64,000 bases of DNA from Candidatus Obscuribacterales bacterium (GCA_019750335.1 JAIEOQ010000001.1:143460-207459), one strand, 5' to 3'; positions 34,459 through 43,007 are shown, counted from the first letter of the stretch. Numbers and translations: made by a program. Notes: generated by a model from the letters alone, not told the origin.

Positions 34459-34547
34459 TTAAATACACTCCGAGCCAGGTATTTGAACTTAATTCGATTT
34501 TGCCTGTTGGACGGACGCGGTGCTGACGATTAAGTTCCACGCCACCC

Positions 34548-35501
34548 TTGTCGGAACTAATTGCCAGGTTTAGAGTCTGGTTAAGTGTTAGTACCGGCTT
34601 CGTGACTTCTTCTATGCCTTCCCAAGCTTGTTTTTTTGAACAATACAAAAATGTCGCCGACAAATATGGCTTCAGCCCCGCGTCTTTTGCCGGTTTGCAG
34701 TCGTTCATACATATCCTTTATACGAAATGGTTTGAAGTTCAAATTGCTGGACTAGAAAATATTCCAGGCAAAGGAAGCGCTGTGCTTTTTGGCAATCATT
34801 CCGGCGTTTTGCCGTTAGATGGATGTCTTTTGTATGATGGCATTATCAATTATCATCCAAAGCCGCGTCGGGTTCGCTTCTTAGTGACCAAATTTTTGTT
34901 AGATGCGCCGTTTGTAGGAGATTTCCTGCGTGGATTTGGTGCTGTTCCGCCTGAATATGAAACGGCAAAAGAACTTTTACAAGAACAAGAGCTTGTATTC
35001 ATCTACCCGGAAGCTGAGAAGGGAACCGGTAAACCGTTTAAAAATCGGTATCAGTTGGTTGAGTTCCATTCCGGTTTTGTCCGCGGTGCCATCGAGACCG
35101 GATCTCCACTGATTCCGGTTGTCACCATCGGCGGGGAAGAGATATATCCGCTTTTAGGAAACATAAAGCCGCTTGCAAAACTGATGAATGCACCATATTT
35201 CCCGATTACACCTTTCTTTCCCTGGTTGCCTTTTCCCTTCTGTGCGGTGCCGCTGCCAGTAAAACTGATGATTGCTGTTTGGCCACCTTTTAAGCTGAAA
35301 TATCCACCGGAAGCGGCTCAAGATGAGGCTTTGGTTGCTGAAATTGCTGCCGATATCCAGCGAGATATTCAAGCGAAGGTCAATGATTTGCTTGAAATAA
35401 GAACCTCTCCCTTCCAGAAATGGAACATGGATAAGGTGAATGAATATTTGAAAAATACAAAATCTTACTCAACCGGCATGGAAAAACATCGACATCTCTA
35501 G
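34548..35501 (+). CDS. Lysophospholipid/diacylglycerol-type acyltransferase
   Basis: 317 residues of the PlsC-like acyltransferase fold. The catalytic block reads LFGNHSGVLPLDG near residue 80, where the His and Asp are six apart rather than the usual HX4D spacing. This variant suggests the MGAT-like or wax-ester-type branch. The second block VFIYPEAEKGTGKPF near 150 contains the Pro-Glu pair, and GSPLIPVVTIGGEEIYP follows. It probably works at the inner membrane face. The start is uncertain: TTG 34548 has no ribosome site and ATG 34617 is an alternative. Its 3' end overlaps the convergent DALR gene by 33 bases. The adjacent acyl ligase may supply its donor. Confidence 0.8.
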   Translation: MSELIARFRVWLSVSTGFVTSSMPSQACFFEQYKNVADKYGFSPASFAGLQSFIHILYTKWFEVQIAGLENIPGKGSAVLFGNHSGVLPLDGCLLYDGIINYHPKPRRVRFLVTKFLLDAPFVGDFLRGFGAVPPEYETAKELLQEQELVFIYPEAEKGTGKPFKNRYQLVEFHSGFVRGAIETGSPLIPVVTIGGEEIYPLLGNIKPLAKLMNAPYFPITPFFPWLPFPFCAVPLPVKLMIAVWPPFKLKYPPEAAQDEALVAEIAADIQRDIQAKVNDLLEIRTSPFQKWNMDKVNEYLKNTKSYSTGMEKHRHL

Positions 35502-36233
35502 GGTTTGTTTTACCGCTAGAATCAAGCCAAGTCGGGCTTTAATTGTTGGTAAGTCGGCATCAAGCATGCCGATGCTTTGGTAGTAACGTTGCAAGCTTTG
35601 TGCAATTAGAAGTCCATCCTGAGAATCGGAAAGGCTGAGAATTAGCTCTTTAGCTAAGCCATGATTTTTTTTGTTAGTATCTTGGAATAATTTTGAAAAA
35701 ACTTCTGAATTCTCTCCGTATGAATAACACCATTCTTGCCATTGCTCAAAGCTAATGAGCGGACTCTCCATTTCCAAGGTAATGATGTTAAAACGTGGTT
35801 GTATAACACTGTCTAAAATCGCTTCACAACGAGAATAGATAATTTGTACAGCGGGCGGCATCGCTCCTGTTTTTATGCTGGTAGTGTTTGTGTGGACTCT
35901 TATTTGTTTGTGTATTTCGACAAGAGTTTCGGACAAAATATGCGGCAATAGGTTGAAGTTTATGTAACCGGGAGACACCAGTTGGTAGGTAACCTTATCG
36001 CCAAGCAGGATTTGCAATTCGGCAATAATTATTTTGCCTAGCTCCAAAGGAGGCAAATTTGTCAGGGTGGAAAGTTTAAGTGGGGCACTGCAAGCGTAGT
36101 CGCCCAGCTCTGGACGGCGAGAATCTTCAATTACTATCAATGTCTCAAGCTGTTCGGGCAGGCTGAGAGCATTTTTTTCGACTGCGCTTTTGCAGGACTT
36201 TTCCATGCAGGCCTTGAGCCTGTTTTTAATCAC
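35469..36233 (-). CDS. ArgRS-like protein lacking the catalytic core (Arg_tRNA_synt_N + DALR)
   Basis: 254 residues. The N-terminal third looks like the additive domain of arginyl-tRNA synthetase: IKNRLKACMEKSCKSAV, then SRRPELGDYACSAPLKLSTL, then VSPGYINFNLLPHIL. The C-terminal third resembles the DALR anticodon-binding domain and ends in KARLGLILAVKQTLEMSM. The Rossmann catalytic domain with its HIGH-type and KMSKS-type loops is absent, so it cannot charge tRNA. GTG 36233 has GGAG seven bases upstream and gives an ArgRS-like N-terminus. It is divergent from true argS with an 89-base gap. From memory, similar architectures include eukaryotic DALRD3, which binds tRNA-Arg. A tRNA-Arg chaperone or ArgRS regulator is an inference. 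Confidence 0.72.
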   Translation of the reverse strand: MIKNRLKACMEKSCKSAVEKNALSLPEQLETLIVIEDSRRPELGDYACSAPLKLSTLTNLPPLELGKIIIAELQILLGDKVTYQLVSPGYINFNLLPHILSETLVEIHKQIRVHTNTTSIKTGAMPPAVQIIYSRCEAILDSVIQPRFNIITLEMESPLISFEQWQEWCYSYGENSEVFSKLFQDTNKKNHGLAKELILSLSDSQDGLLIAQSLQRYYQSIGMLDADLPTIKARLGLILAVKQTLEMSMFFHAG

Positions 36234-36309
36234 GATCACTCTCCAAATTAATTGCGTCTTAGGGCAGTATGCCTGCTTAATCAATAGATTATGCAATAGG
36301 GATTCTCGC

Positions 36310-36315
36310 TATAAT
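36310..36315 (+). promoter_or_regulatory. Predicted -10 element of argS, possibly leaderless
   Basis: A perfect TATAAT lies within CGCTATAATAGCG, only seven bases before ATG 36323. The likely transcription start would then fall at or beside the A of the start codon. No ribosome-binding sequence precedes the ATG. No strong -35 is seen 17 bases upstream. The CGCTA/TAGCG arms around the -10 could also be an operator. Confidence 0.45.
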
Positions 36316-36322
36316 AGCGCCT

Positions 36323-38086
36323 ATGAAAAATGTAGTGCAAAGTATCAAAGTGCAGCTGAAAGAAGCGGCGGTCAAATCTTATGGCGAGCAGTTAAAAGAT
36401 GTGGAGCCGGTCGTCGATCAGGCGACGAATCCAACTTTCGGTGATTTTCAAAGCAATCTGGCTCTGACTTTGTCTAAACAGCTAAAGCAGCCGCCTCGTG
36501 CTATTGCGGAGCTCATTGTTGCCAATTTTAAGGCTGATGAAAATGTTACTGAACAGCCTTCTGTTGCCGGTGCCGGCTTCATCAATATTCGTTTGACTCG
36601 CGAATTCTTGGAATCTCGTTTGAATGAGATACGAAATGACGAGCGCGTGGGTATAGCTATAGCGGCTAAACCAAAAAATGTCATAGTTGACATGTCGAGC
36701 CCGAACATTGCTAAAGAGATGCATGTCGGGCATCTGCGCTCGACAATAATCGGCGATTCAATCGCTCGCACTTATGAGTTTCTTGGGCACAAGGTCCTGA
36801 AATTGAATCATGTTGGAGATTGGGGCACACAATTCGGCATGCTGATTGCTGAGCTGAAAGAGAAGTTTCCGGCAGCGCTTACCCAAGCCGAAGCTTTACC
36901 CATAGGCGATCTGGTTACTTTTTATAAGCAGGCGAAAAAACATTTTGATGAAGATGAGCAATTCAAAGCCCGTGCCCATCAAGAAGTGGTAAGCCTGCAG
37001 TCGGGAAATCCGGAAAGTGTAAAAGCCTGGCAATTGCTTTGCGATCAATCGCGTAAATCTTTTGCCAATATCTATAATCTTCTTGATATTCAAAACCTGC
37101 AGGAACGAGGAGAATCGTTCTACAACGATAAGTTGGCGCAAACAGTCCAGGAGCTTGAAGCGGCAGGTATTGCTGTGGCAGATCAAGGCGCCAAGTGCAT
37201 TTTTCTTGATGGTTATCTGAATGAAGAAGGTAAGCCGCTGCCGTTAATCGTGCAAAAACGTGACGGTGGATTCAACTATGCAGCTACGGATCTCGCTTCC
37301 ATTCGTTATCGAGTCGATAAAGATCGTGCCGACGAGCTGATTTATGTAGTTGATGCCGGACAGTCTTTGCATTTTGAGATGATGATCAAAGCAGCAGTTA
37401 AGGCTGGTTGGCTACCGTCATCAGTACGAGCTAAGCATGTGCCTTTCGGTTTAGTCCTGGGTGAAGACGGCAAAAAATTGAAAACACGTTCGGGCGAAAC
37501 GATTCGTTTGAGCGAATTGCTTGAAGAAGCGGTTCAGCATGCACGCGAAGATCTTGACGGACGTATGTCTGAAAAAGGACGTAGCGAGTCTGAAGAATGG
37601 AAAGATGCTGTATCGCGTCTGACCGGTATTGCTGCGGTTAAATATGCTGATCTTAGTTTGAATCGGATGACCAATTATGTATTCAGCTACAAAAAAATGC
37701 TCAGCCTGCAAGGAAATACGGCGCCTTATATGATGTATGCCTATGTTCGGGTTAAAGGCATAAGTCGCGAGGGCGGAGTGGATTTTCAAAAACTTGGTGA
37801 CAGTGCTCGCGTAACTCTCCAAGAAAAAGCAGAGTTCGAATTGGCCAAACAATTGTTGAAATTCGATGCGGCTCTAGAAGTGGTTATTGAAGAGTTTTTG
37901 CCTAACCGCATTTGCGAATATCTTTTTGAATTAAGCCAAAAATTCAACCAATTCTATGAAGCCTGTCCTGTTTTGAATGCTCCTGAACCGCTACGGACAT
38001 CACGATTAATCCTTTGCGATTTAACGGCGCGAACAATTCAAGCCGGTATGAATGTATTAGGAATTACTTTGCCGGAGCGCATGTAA
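36323..38086 (+). CDS. argS: Arginyl-tRNA synthetase
   Basis: 587 residues, class I. The N-terminal additive domain is at 1-110. The signature block reads DMSSPNIAKEMHVGHLRSTI near residue 122, with HVGH as the HIGH motif. NHVGDWGTQFGMLI follows, and the DALR anticodon domain has RLTGIAAVKYADLS, RTSRLILCDLTARTIQAG and a terminal LPERM. The KMSKS region is GEDGKKLKTRSGETIRLSEL near 385, a common relaxed ArgRS form. Start and end are clear, and the stop overlaps the ogt start (TAATG). The neighbour upstream on the other strand is its own catalytic-core-less paralogue. Confidence 0.97.
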   Translation: MKNVVQSIKVQLKEAAVKSYGEQLKDVEPVVDQATNPTFGDFQSNLALTLSKQLKQPPRAIAELIVANFKADENVTEQPSVAGAGFINIRLTREFLESRLNEIRNDERVGIAIAAKPKNVIVDMSSPNIAKEMHVGHLRSTIIGDSIARTYEFLGHKVLKLNHVGDWGTQFGMLIAELKEKFPAALTQAEALPIGDLVTFYKQAKKHFDEDEQFKARAHQEVVSLQSGNPESVKAWQLLCDQSRKSFANIYNLLDIQNLQERGESFYNDKLAQTVQELEAAGIAVADQGAKCIFLDGYLNEEGKPLPLIVQKRDGGFNYAATDLASIRYRVDKDRADELIYVVDAGQSLHFEMMIKAAVKAGWLPSSVRAKHVPFGLVLGEDGKKLKTRSGETIRLSELLEEAVQHAREDLDGRMSEKGRSESEEWKDAVSRLTGIAAVKYADLSLNRMTNYVFSYKKMLSLQGNTAPYMMYAYVRVKGISREGGVDFQKLGDSARVTLQEKAEFELAKQLLKFDAALEVVIEEFLPNRICEYLFELSQKFNQFYEACPVLNAPEPLRTSRLILCDLTARTIQAGMNVLGITLPERM

Positions 38087-38589
38087 TGACTATCCGTTAT
38101 TGTTATATGGAAAGTCCGATCGGCAAGCTCACTTTGGTATCAGAAGGTGAGTCTCTAACCGGTATTTATATGTTCGAACATAAAGGCGGGGTTGAGATTG
38201 CTGATGATTGGTTGGAAGACGCTGACGCTTTGCCGCTTCTGCTTGCTAAAAAACAATTGCAAGAATATTTTGCTTGTGAACGCACTGAATTTAGTTTGCC
38301 CTTAAAGCCTGTAGGTACAGAATTTCAACGTTCAGTGTGGCAAGAATTATGCAAAATCGGCTATGGTGAAACCATAAGTTACGGAGAGTTGGCGCGTCGC
38401 GTAGGAAATCCAGCGGCTGTTAGAGCTGTTGCTTCGGCCAATGCGCGTAATCCAATCTCGATAGTTGTTCCTTGTCATCGAGTTATTGGTCATAACGGAA
38501 AGCTAACCGGCTATGCCGGTGGGCTTGCACGAAAAGAAGCTCTGCTCGGCTTGGAATCAAATAAAAGGCTTGTTGCCGGGCGCACTTAG
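38086..38589 (+). CDS. ogt: Methylated-DNA-protein cysteine methyltransferase
   Basis: 167-residue suicide repair protein that removes alkyl groups from O6 of guanine. The acceptor motif IVVPCHRVIGHNGKLTGYAG is near residue 128, with Cys as acceptor. The helix-turn-helix part (YGELARRVGNPAAVRAVASA) and the Arg finger are intact. I start at ATG 38086, which overlaps the argS stop; earlier in-frame codons belong to argS in another frame. There is no Ada N-terminal domain. Translational coupling to argS is likely, although the two functions are unrelated. Its stop overlaps the convergent CpxP-like gene by four bases. Confidence 0.94.
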   Translation: MTIRYCYMESPIGKLTLVSEGESLTGIYMFEHKGGVEIADDWLEDADALPLLLAKKQLQEYFACERTEFSLPLKPVGTEFQRSVWQELCKIGYGETISYGELARRVGNPAAVRAVASANARNPISIVVPCHRVIGHNGKLTGYAGGLARKEALLGLESNKRLVAGRT

Positions 38590-39077
38590 TGCTGTTGAAT
38601 TGCCCAGCGTACTTTTTGGATGATATCCATAAAACCGCTTTGTTCTTCGGTTTGAGGAGTGTTAGTTGCTGATTGTTGGCGGCTGGCAATCATCTGTTGC
38701 ATCATAGACTCCAGCTGATGTTGCTGATCCGAGTTCAATACTGCTCTTTTGTGCAAATAGTTTGCCGTGGCTTCATTGCGCAGCTGTTCTTTCAGGCGGG
38801 CAATGGATTGATTCGTGGCCATAATTTCCAGAGGATCTGATTTTGGATCCATCAATAATTTAGCCAGTCTTCTTTGGTGTTCGAGAATCTCGGGTTGGAG
38901 CTTAATATATTTAGCGTTCCATTCTTGTTCGTAGCCCTGAATTTGAGCTGCTTGCTGCGAATTCAAATTCAATTTTTTCCAGTCAAGCCCGCAGCCTTCG
39001 GCGAAAGCGGCACCGCAAGTAAAAACTGAGGTGCTGATGATCAGGGCAAAACTGTTGATTCGGCTATTGATTTTCAT
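38586..39077 (-). CDS. CpxP/Spy-like periplasmic protein
   Basis: 163 residues. The signal peptide has a hydrophobic core (FALIISTSVFTCGAAFA), probably cut before EGCGLD. The mature part is all-helical and carries two LTxxQ-like motifs, LNSQQ near residue 38 and LNSDQ near 118. These mark Spy/CpxP chaperones and heavy-metal sensors such as CnrX/ZraP. A Gln-rich tail follows. Its start overlaps the end of the anti-sigma gene by 14 bases, so it is the third gene of a sigma/anti-sigma operon. That placement suits an envelope-stress output or sensor. Metal binding is not obvious; only two Cys remain in the mature part. Confidence 0.7.
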   Translation of the reverse strand: MKINSRINSFALIISTSVFTCGAAFAEGCGLDWKKLNLNSQQAAQIQGYEQEWNAKYIKLQPEILEHQRRLAKLLMDPKSDPLEIMATNQSIARLKEQLRNEATANYLHKRAVLNSDQQHQLESMMQQMIASRQQSATNTPQTEEQSGFMDIIQKVRWAIQQH

Positions 39078-39960
39078 AAACTATTGCTTCCGCTGATTCA
39101 GCTGGTTCTCCTAAGGCCGATTCAATTAAATACGATTCGGCCGTCACCGGTTGAATGGTGCTGGCTGAATGGAAATTGAGCACGAAAGTTGTAGCGGCCA
39201 TAATGCCTAGACCGATTGCGGCGGCAACGCCATAGAATTTGCGGTTGTTCAAGAAATTGCGGCGGCGTCTTTCTTTGGCAGCAAAAGGCAAAACATTGAT
39301 TCGAGATTTTAACTGGGGCCAAATATCAAACTCTTCGGGAATATCAGGCTGATAATGGGTTTTAATCAGCTCGGCTGATTGGGTAATACTCGACAGCTGG
39401 TTTCGGCATTCAGCACATTCCAAAAGATGGCTGGTTACGGCTCTGTGTCGAGGCGGTGTTACTTCACGATCATAAAAAGAGGAAAGCTCTTCTTTAATAA
39501 GCAAGCAATCGGCGTTCAGTCTGTTCTTAAGCTGTGACCATAGATCGGCTTCGGCTCCGGAAGGTATGGACAATCCTTTAGATATCAGTCCGTTGATTTG
39601 GGATAAACCCTGAAATTGTTCGTGGCAGGGAGGGCAGCTTTGCAAATGTTCGCTGACCCCTTCTTTTGCCGGGGCAAGCAGCTCGCCATCCAAATAAGCG
39701 GATAGATCCTCTTGGATCAATAGACATACGCTTGGTAATTTTTCGGCTAAAACTGGCCATAAATCAGGACATTTTGCTTGAATGTCGGTTTGGGCCGAGC
39801 GAAAGAAAGTAATTGATTGGCTGAAGGATTCAAATTCGACTCTTGTCTTCTCTTCTTTTTGGAAGAGATCTTCGAGTTCAGCTTTTTTGCCAGGACTCAG
39901 CTCTCCGTCAAAATAGTCGGAGAAAACGGCACTTAGATTATCGGGCTCTATTGACATCAA
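39064..39960 (-). CDS. Membrane anti-sigma factor with repeated zf-HC2-like units
   Basis: 298 residues. The N-terminal cytoplasmic part has three related segments. The first (SDYFDGELSPGKKAELEDL) lacks zinc ligands. The second (DLSAYLDGELL, HLQSCPPC) and third (ELSSFYDREV, HLLECAECRNQL) each have an H-x3-C-x2-C zinc signature. A membrane helix lies near residues 242-262 (YGVAAAIGLGIMAATTFVL), leaving a short periplasmic tail. It should hold the adjacent sigma factor at the membrane until an envelope signal releases it. It overlaps the sigma gene by four bases (ATGA) and the CpxP-like gene by 14. Having three zf-like units in one protein is unusual. Confidence 0.82.
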   Translation of the reverse strand: MMSIEPDNLSAVFSDYFDGELSPGKKAELEDLFQKEEKTRVEFESFSQSITFFRSAQTDIQAKCPDLWPVLAEKLPSVCLLIQEDLSAYLDGELLAPAKEGVSEHLQSCPPCHEQFQGLSQINGLISKGLSIPSGAEADLWSQLKNRLNADCLLIKEELSSFYDREVTPPRHRAVTSHLLECAECRNQLSSITQSAELIKTHYQPDIPEEFDIWPQLKSRINVLPFAAKERRRRNFLNNRKFYGVAAAIGLGIMAATTFVLNFHSASTIQPVTAESYLIESALGEPAESAEAIVYENQ

Positions 39961-40577
39961 CCGGAGACCTCGCTCGACTTGGTCCGTTCAACATAGGGCT
40001 GAAGCAATTCTTGTAATTTTGTCCGAGCACGAGCGATTCGCGACTTGACGGTACCCATCTCAGTCTTAGTTAGAATCGCTATTTCCTCGTAGCTTAACCC
40101 TTCTAGCTCTCTCAAGACGATGGCCGTACGAAACTGTTCCGGGAGCTTTTCCATAGCGTGGCGGATAACTTCTGAAAGCTCGTTGCTTAAAATTATCTCA
40201 TCAGGCAAGGCTGTTGAGTCGGGCAAATCTTTGGTGGTCGAATCCCCATCTTCCCCATTGTCGGTCTCTTCCATTGAAACAGTAGGCAAGCGACGTGGGC
40301 GTTTGCGTAACTCATCATAAAAGAGGTTGGTGACAATCTGGGTCAGCCAGGAACGAAAAGAGCTTGGATTGCGCAAATTATTGATTGAGCGCCAAATCCG
40401 TATAAAGACTTCTTGGGCCAGATCTGATGTGTCGGTCCAGTCTGGGGCTAGCTGATAAAGTAAGGCATAAACCGTGCGCTGATGACGCTTGACCAGCTCC
40501 TCAAAGGCGGCTGGATCGCGCTTTTGGCAGGCTAAAACTAGATCACGGTCACTCTTTTGACTGTAAACCGTTGCCAT
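39957..40577 (-). CDS. ECF sigma factor (RpoE/SigW type)
   Basis: 206 residues with complete ECF regions. Region 2 includes FEELVKRHQRTVYALLYQLA, DTSDLAQEVFIRIWRSI and FRSWLTQIVTNLFYDELRK. Region 4 includes AMEKLPEQFRTAIVLRELEG and SYEEIAILTKTEMGTVKSRI. The linker is acidic and longer than usual (about residues 95-125). ATG 40577 has AAGGAA upstream. With the membrane anti-sigma and CpxP-like genes it forms a three-gene stress operon. The 178-base gap to metK holds both promoters, but I see no clear autoregulatory ECF promoter by eye. Confidence 0.9.
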   Translation of the reverse strand: MATVYSQKSDRDLVLACQKRDPAAFEELVKRHQRTVYALLYQLAPDWTDTSDLAQEVFIRIWRSINNLRNPSSFRSWLTQIVTNLFYDELRKRPRRLPTVSMEETDNGEDGDSTTKDLPDSTALPDEIILSNELSEVIRHAMEKLPEQFRTAIVLRELEGLSYEEIAILTKTEMGTVKSRIARARTKLQELLQPYVERTKSSEVSG

Positions 40578-40676
40578 GACAATTCCTTTTCAACCGTTTG
40601 CTGCGCGCTTATTATGGTAACACTGCTTGGCGCCAGAAGGAATTATGACTTTCTTCAGCGGGTTTAATACCGCCCT

Positions 40677-40692
40677 TATCGCCCGGGCGATA
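40677..40692. promoter_or_regulatory. 16-base perfect palindrome in the metK leader region
   Basis: TATCGCCCGGGCGATA lies about 64 bases upstream of the metK GTG and 100 bases upstream of the divergent sigma gene. Just before it is a weaker inverted pair, GCGGG/CCGC around TTTAATA. It could be an operator for either gene or a hairpin in the metK leader. It does not match the SAM riboswitch cores I know. Confidence 0.4.
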
Positions 40693-40755
40693 CTTTCCTG
40701 CTAAACTGGCCAATTAAGCGCTACAGGCTTGTTTACTGGCAAAGGAGACTTCTAA

Positions 40756-42012
40756 GTGCCGCATCGATATCTTTTTACTTCAGAGTCTGTTACCGAAGGA
40801 CATCCGGATAAAGTTTGCGATCAGATATCTGATGCTGTTTTGGATGCCATTTTGAGCAAAGATCCAAGCGGGCGAGTTGCTGCAGAATGTTTAGTAACCA
40901 CAGGGCTTGTAGTTGTTGCCGGTGAAGTAACCACAACTGCCAATATCGATGTGCCTGAAGTTGTACGCCAAGTTGTGGCTGGTATTGGTTACGAAGGTGA
41001 GCGCGGCGGCGGTTTTGATGCCCGTACTTGCGCTGTTATGGTTAGTTTAGATAAACAATCTCCGGACATTGCCTCCGGTGTAGACAAGGCTTTAGAAAAA
41101 CGTGGTCAATCAGCTGACTCGATGGACCAAACCGGCGCTGGCGATCAAGGGATGATGTTCGGTTTCGCTTGTAATGAAACGCCCGAATATATGCCGATGC
41201 CGATTTCGTTGGCTCATAGAATGTCACGTCGTTTAGCTGAAGTACGCAAACTGGGTGTTCTCAAATATTTGCGTCCGGACGGTAAAACTCAAGTAACAAT
41301 CGAATATGAGAATGACATCCCGGTCAGAGTAGATGCCATAGTCATTTCGACTCAGCATGATCCGCTGATTGACGGTGTTGAAGATAACGCCAAAATCCAA
41401 GAACGCATTGCTGCTGACTTGAAAAAGTATGTGGTAATGCCTGTATTCCAAGATCTTTCCATTAAACCGGATGACAAAACCAAATATTTGATCAATCCTT
41501 CGGGACGTTTTGTTATTGGCGGACCTCAAGGTGACGCCGGTCTTACCGGAAGAAAAATCATTGTTGATACTTATGGCGGATATGCGCGTCACGGCGGTGG
41601 AGCGTTCTCCGGTAAAGATCCGACAAAAGTGGATCGTAGCGCTGCTTATGCCGCACGCCATGCTGCTAAAAATATTGTGGCTGCTGGATTGGCTAGCCGG
41701 GCGGAAGTGCAAATCGCTTATGCAATTGGTGTCGCTCATCCGGTTTCAGTATTGGTCACCACTTTTGGTACCGGTAAAATTTCTGATGAAGAAATTACAA
41801 AACTGGTGCAAAAGAATTTTGATTTGCGCCCGGCTGCAATTATCAAGAATTTTGATTTGAATAACATGCCTAAAATCCATGGTGGTAAATTCTTCCAGAA
41901 TGTTGCTGCATACGGACACTTCGGACGTCCGGATCTCGAACTACCTTGGGAGCAACTGAATAAAGTTGAAGCTCTAAAAAAGTCCCTTGAAGGCGCTGCT
42001 TCTTCTCGATAA
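40756..42012 (+). CDS. metK: S-adenosylmethionine synthetase
   Basis: 418 residues. It makes SAM from methionine and ATP. The N-terminal [15 protein letters not shown] holds the ATP-binding His and Asp. [12 protein letters not shown] near residue 126 and [19 protein letters not shown] near 278 are the family signatures. Start GTG 40756 has AAAGGAG nine bases upstream, a strong site. The FHA-cyclase gene follows after 17 bases, so both are likely on one mRNA. Size is slightly above the E. coli enzyme and all motifs are intact. Confidence 0.97.
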   Translation: MPHRYLFTSESVTEGHPDKVCDQISDAVLDAILSKDPSGRVAAECLVTTGLVVVAGEVTTTANIDVPEVVRQVVAGIGYEGERGGGFDARTCAVMVSLDKQSPDIASGVDKALEKRGQSADSMDQTGAGDQGMMFGFACNETPEYMPMPISLAHRMSRRLAEVRKLGVLKYLRPDGKTQVTIEYENDIPVRVDAIVISTQHDPLIDGVEDNAKIQERIAADLKKYVVMPVFQDLSIKPDDKTKYLINPSGRFVIGGPQGDAGLTGRKIIVDTYGGYARHGGGAFSGKDPTKVDRSAAYAARHAAKNIVAAGLASRAEVQIAYAIGVAHPVSVLVTTFGTGKISDEEITKLVQKNFDLRPAAIIKNFDLNNMPKIHGGKFFQNVAAYGHFGRPDLELPWEQLNKVEALKKSLEGAASSR

Positions 42013-42029
42013 AGGGCGTCAGTGCATTA

Positions 42030-43007
42030 ATGGGATTGGCAGGCTATCTTGTCGTTAATTTCGGAACGCCGGAAGCCTATTTCTTTGAGCTGGAAGAAGG
42101 TTTGCTTCTTGAGATTGGACGTAAACCGTCTTTGTCGGATGGTCCGCGCAAGCTGGTTTTACCGGTTCCGGAAGTATCAAGCCATCATGCAGAATTGCGT
42201 CCCGGACAAAATGGCTGGTCCCTTATGGATACCGGCAGCACCAACGGAACCCAACTTAATGGCAGTTGGATTACGTCCGGGCAGGAATATCTACTCAAAA
42301 ACGGCGATCATATAAAAGTTGCTCAAGTTGATTTAGTTGTTAATCTGCCAGAGAATACACCGCAAAGAAGCGAATCTCAGCTGCTTGAAGATGAGCATGA
42401 GCAGACTAAGTTGCATATAAAACTGACTTCGGCCACGATCTTGGTTGCCGATATCAGAGGATTCACTACTCTGATGGAATCCTATTCTGAACAGCCTGAT
42501 AAAGTCATGGAGGCAGCTCAAAGAATTTTTAGTGCACTTGCTGATTCGATAAAAAAAGAATACGGGCAAGTGGAGAAAATTGCCGGTGATGCGGTTATGG
42601 CTTATTGGCAGGAGGCGGGGACGCCTGATTCGGATCCGAATATCTGTGCTTATCAAGCTTGCCGCTCTGCCTTAAGAATAAAAGAGCTGGCTTGTGAGAT
42701 GGCAGCGAATCGAGACATCTGGTCTTTTGCTGATCATACTTTGCAGATTGACATTGCTTTGGCTACCGGTCCGGTGGCCACCGGTACATTGGGCGGAAGC
42801 AATTCTCCTCTGTCGGTGCTAGGAGATACGGCTAATTTAGCTTTTCGTCTGGAAAAATTACTTGATGCAGAACGTGCCGGCGGTATCATCGTCGATGGCG
42901 TGACCTATGAGGCAGCCAAAGACAAATTTGTTTGGGAAAGCCTAGGTACTGTGACTGTTAAAGGAAGACAGCGTCCAGTTGATACATATCTTTTGTTGTC
43001 TCACTGA
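42030..43007 (+). CDS. FHA-domain class III adenylate cyclase
   Basis: 325 residues. The N-terminal FHA domain (about residues 25-105) shows LEIGRKPS, SSHHAEL and TGSTNGTQLNG, the phosphothreonine-binding pattern. The C-terminal cyclase (about 138-325) has the first metal Asp in LVADIRGFTTLM and the second in KIAGDAVMAYW. The transition-state Asn and Arg are in LGDTANLAFRLEK. The substrate-specifying Lys (EKIAGD) and Asp (LGDTAN) fit adenylate rather than guanylate cyclase. There is no membrane segment. It probably makes cAMP under control of a Ser/Thr-phosphorylated partner. The gene follows metK by 17 bases and is convergent with the ethylene-receptor-like kinase. Confidence 0.88.
   Translation: MGLAGYLVVNFGTPEAYFFELEEGLLLEIGRKPSLSDGPRKLVLPVPEVSSHHAELRPGQNGWSLMDTGSTNGTQLNGSWITSGQEYLLKNGDHIKVAQVDLVVNLPENTPQRSESQLLEDEHEQTKLHIKLTSATILVADIRGFTTLMESYSEQPDKVMEAAQRIFSALADSIKKEYGQVEKIAGDAVMAYWQEAGTPDSDPNICAYQACRSALRIKELACEMAANRDIWSFADHTLQIDIALATGPVATGTLGGSNSPLSVLGDTANLAFRLEKLLDAERAGGIIVDGVTYEAAKDKFVWESLGTVTVKGRQRPVDTYLLLSH

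Noticed and set aside
34409..34708. 99-residue minus-strand frame over the start of the acyltransferase
   Set aside because: It overlaps two better genes, has no motif, and is explained by the divergent control region plus antisense sequence.
40578..40755. SAM riboswitch upstream of metK
   Set aside because: I could not trace any known SAM-riboswitch core; only a palindrome is supported.
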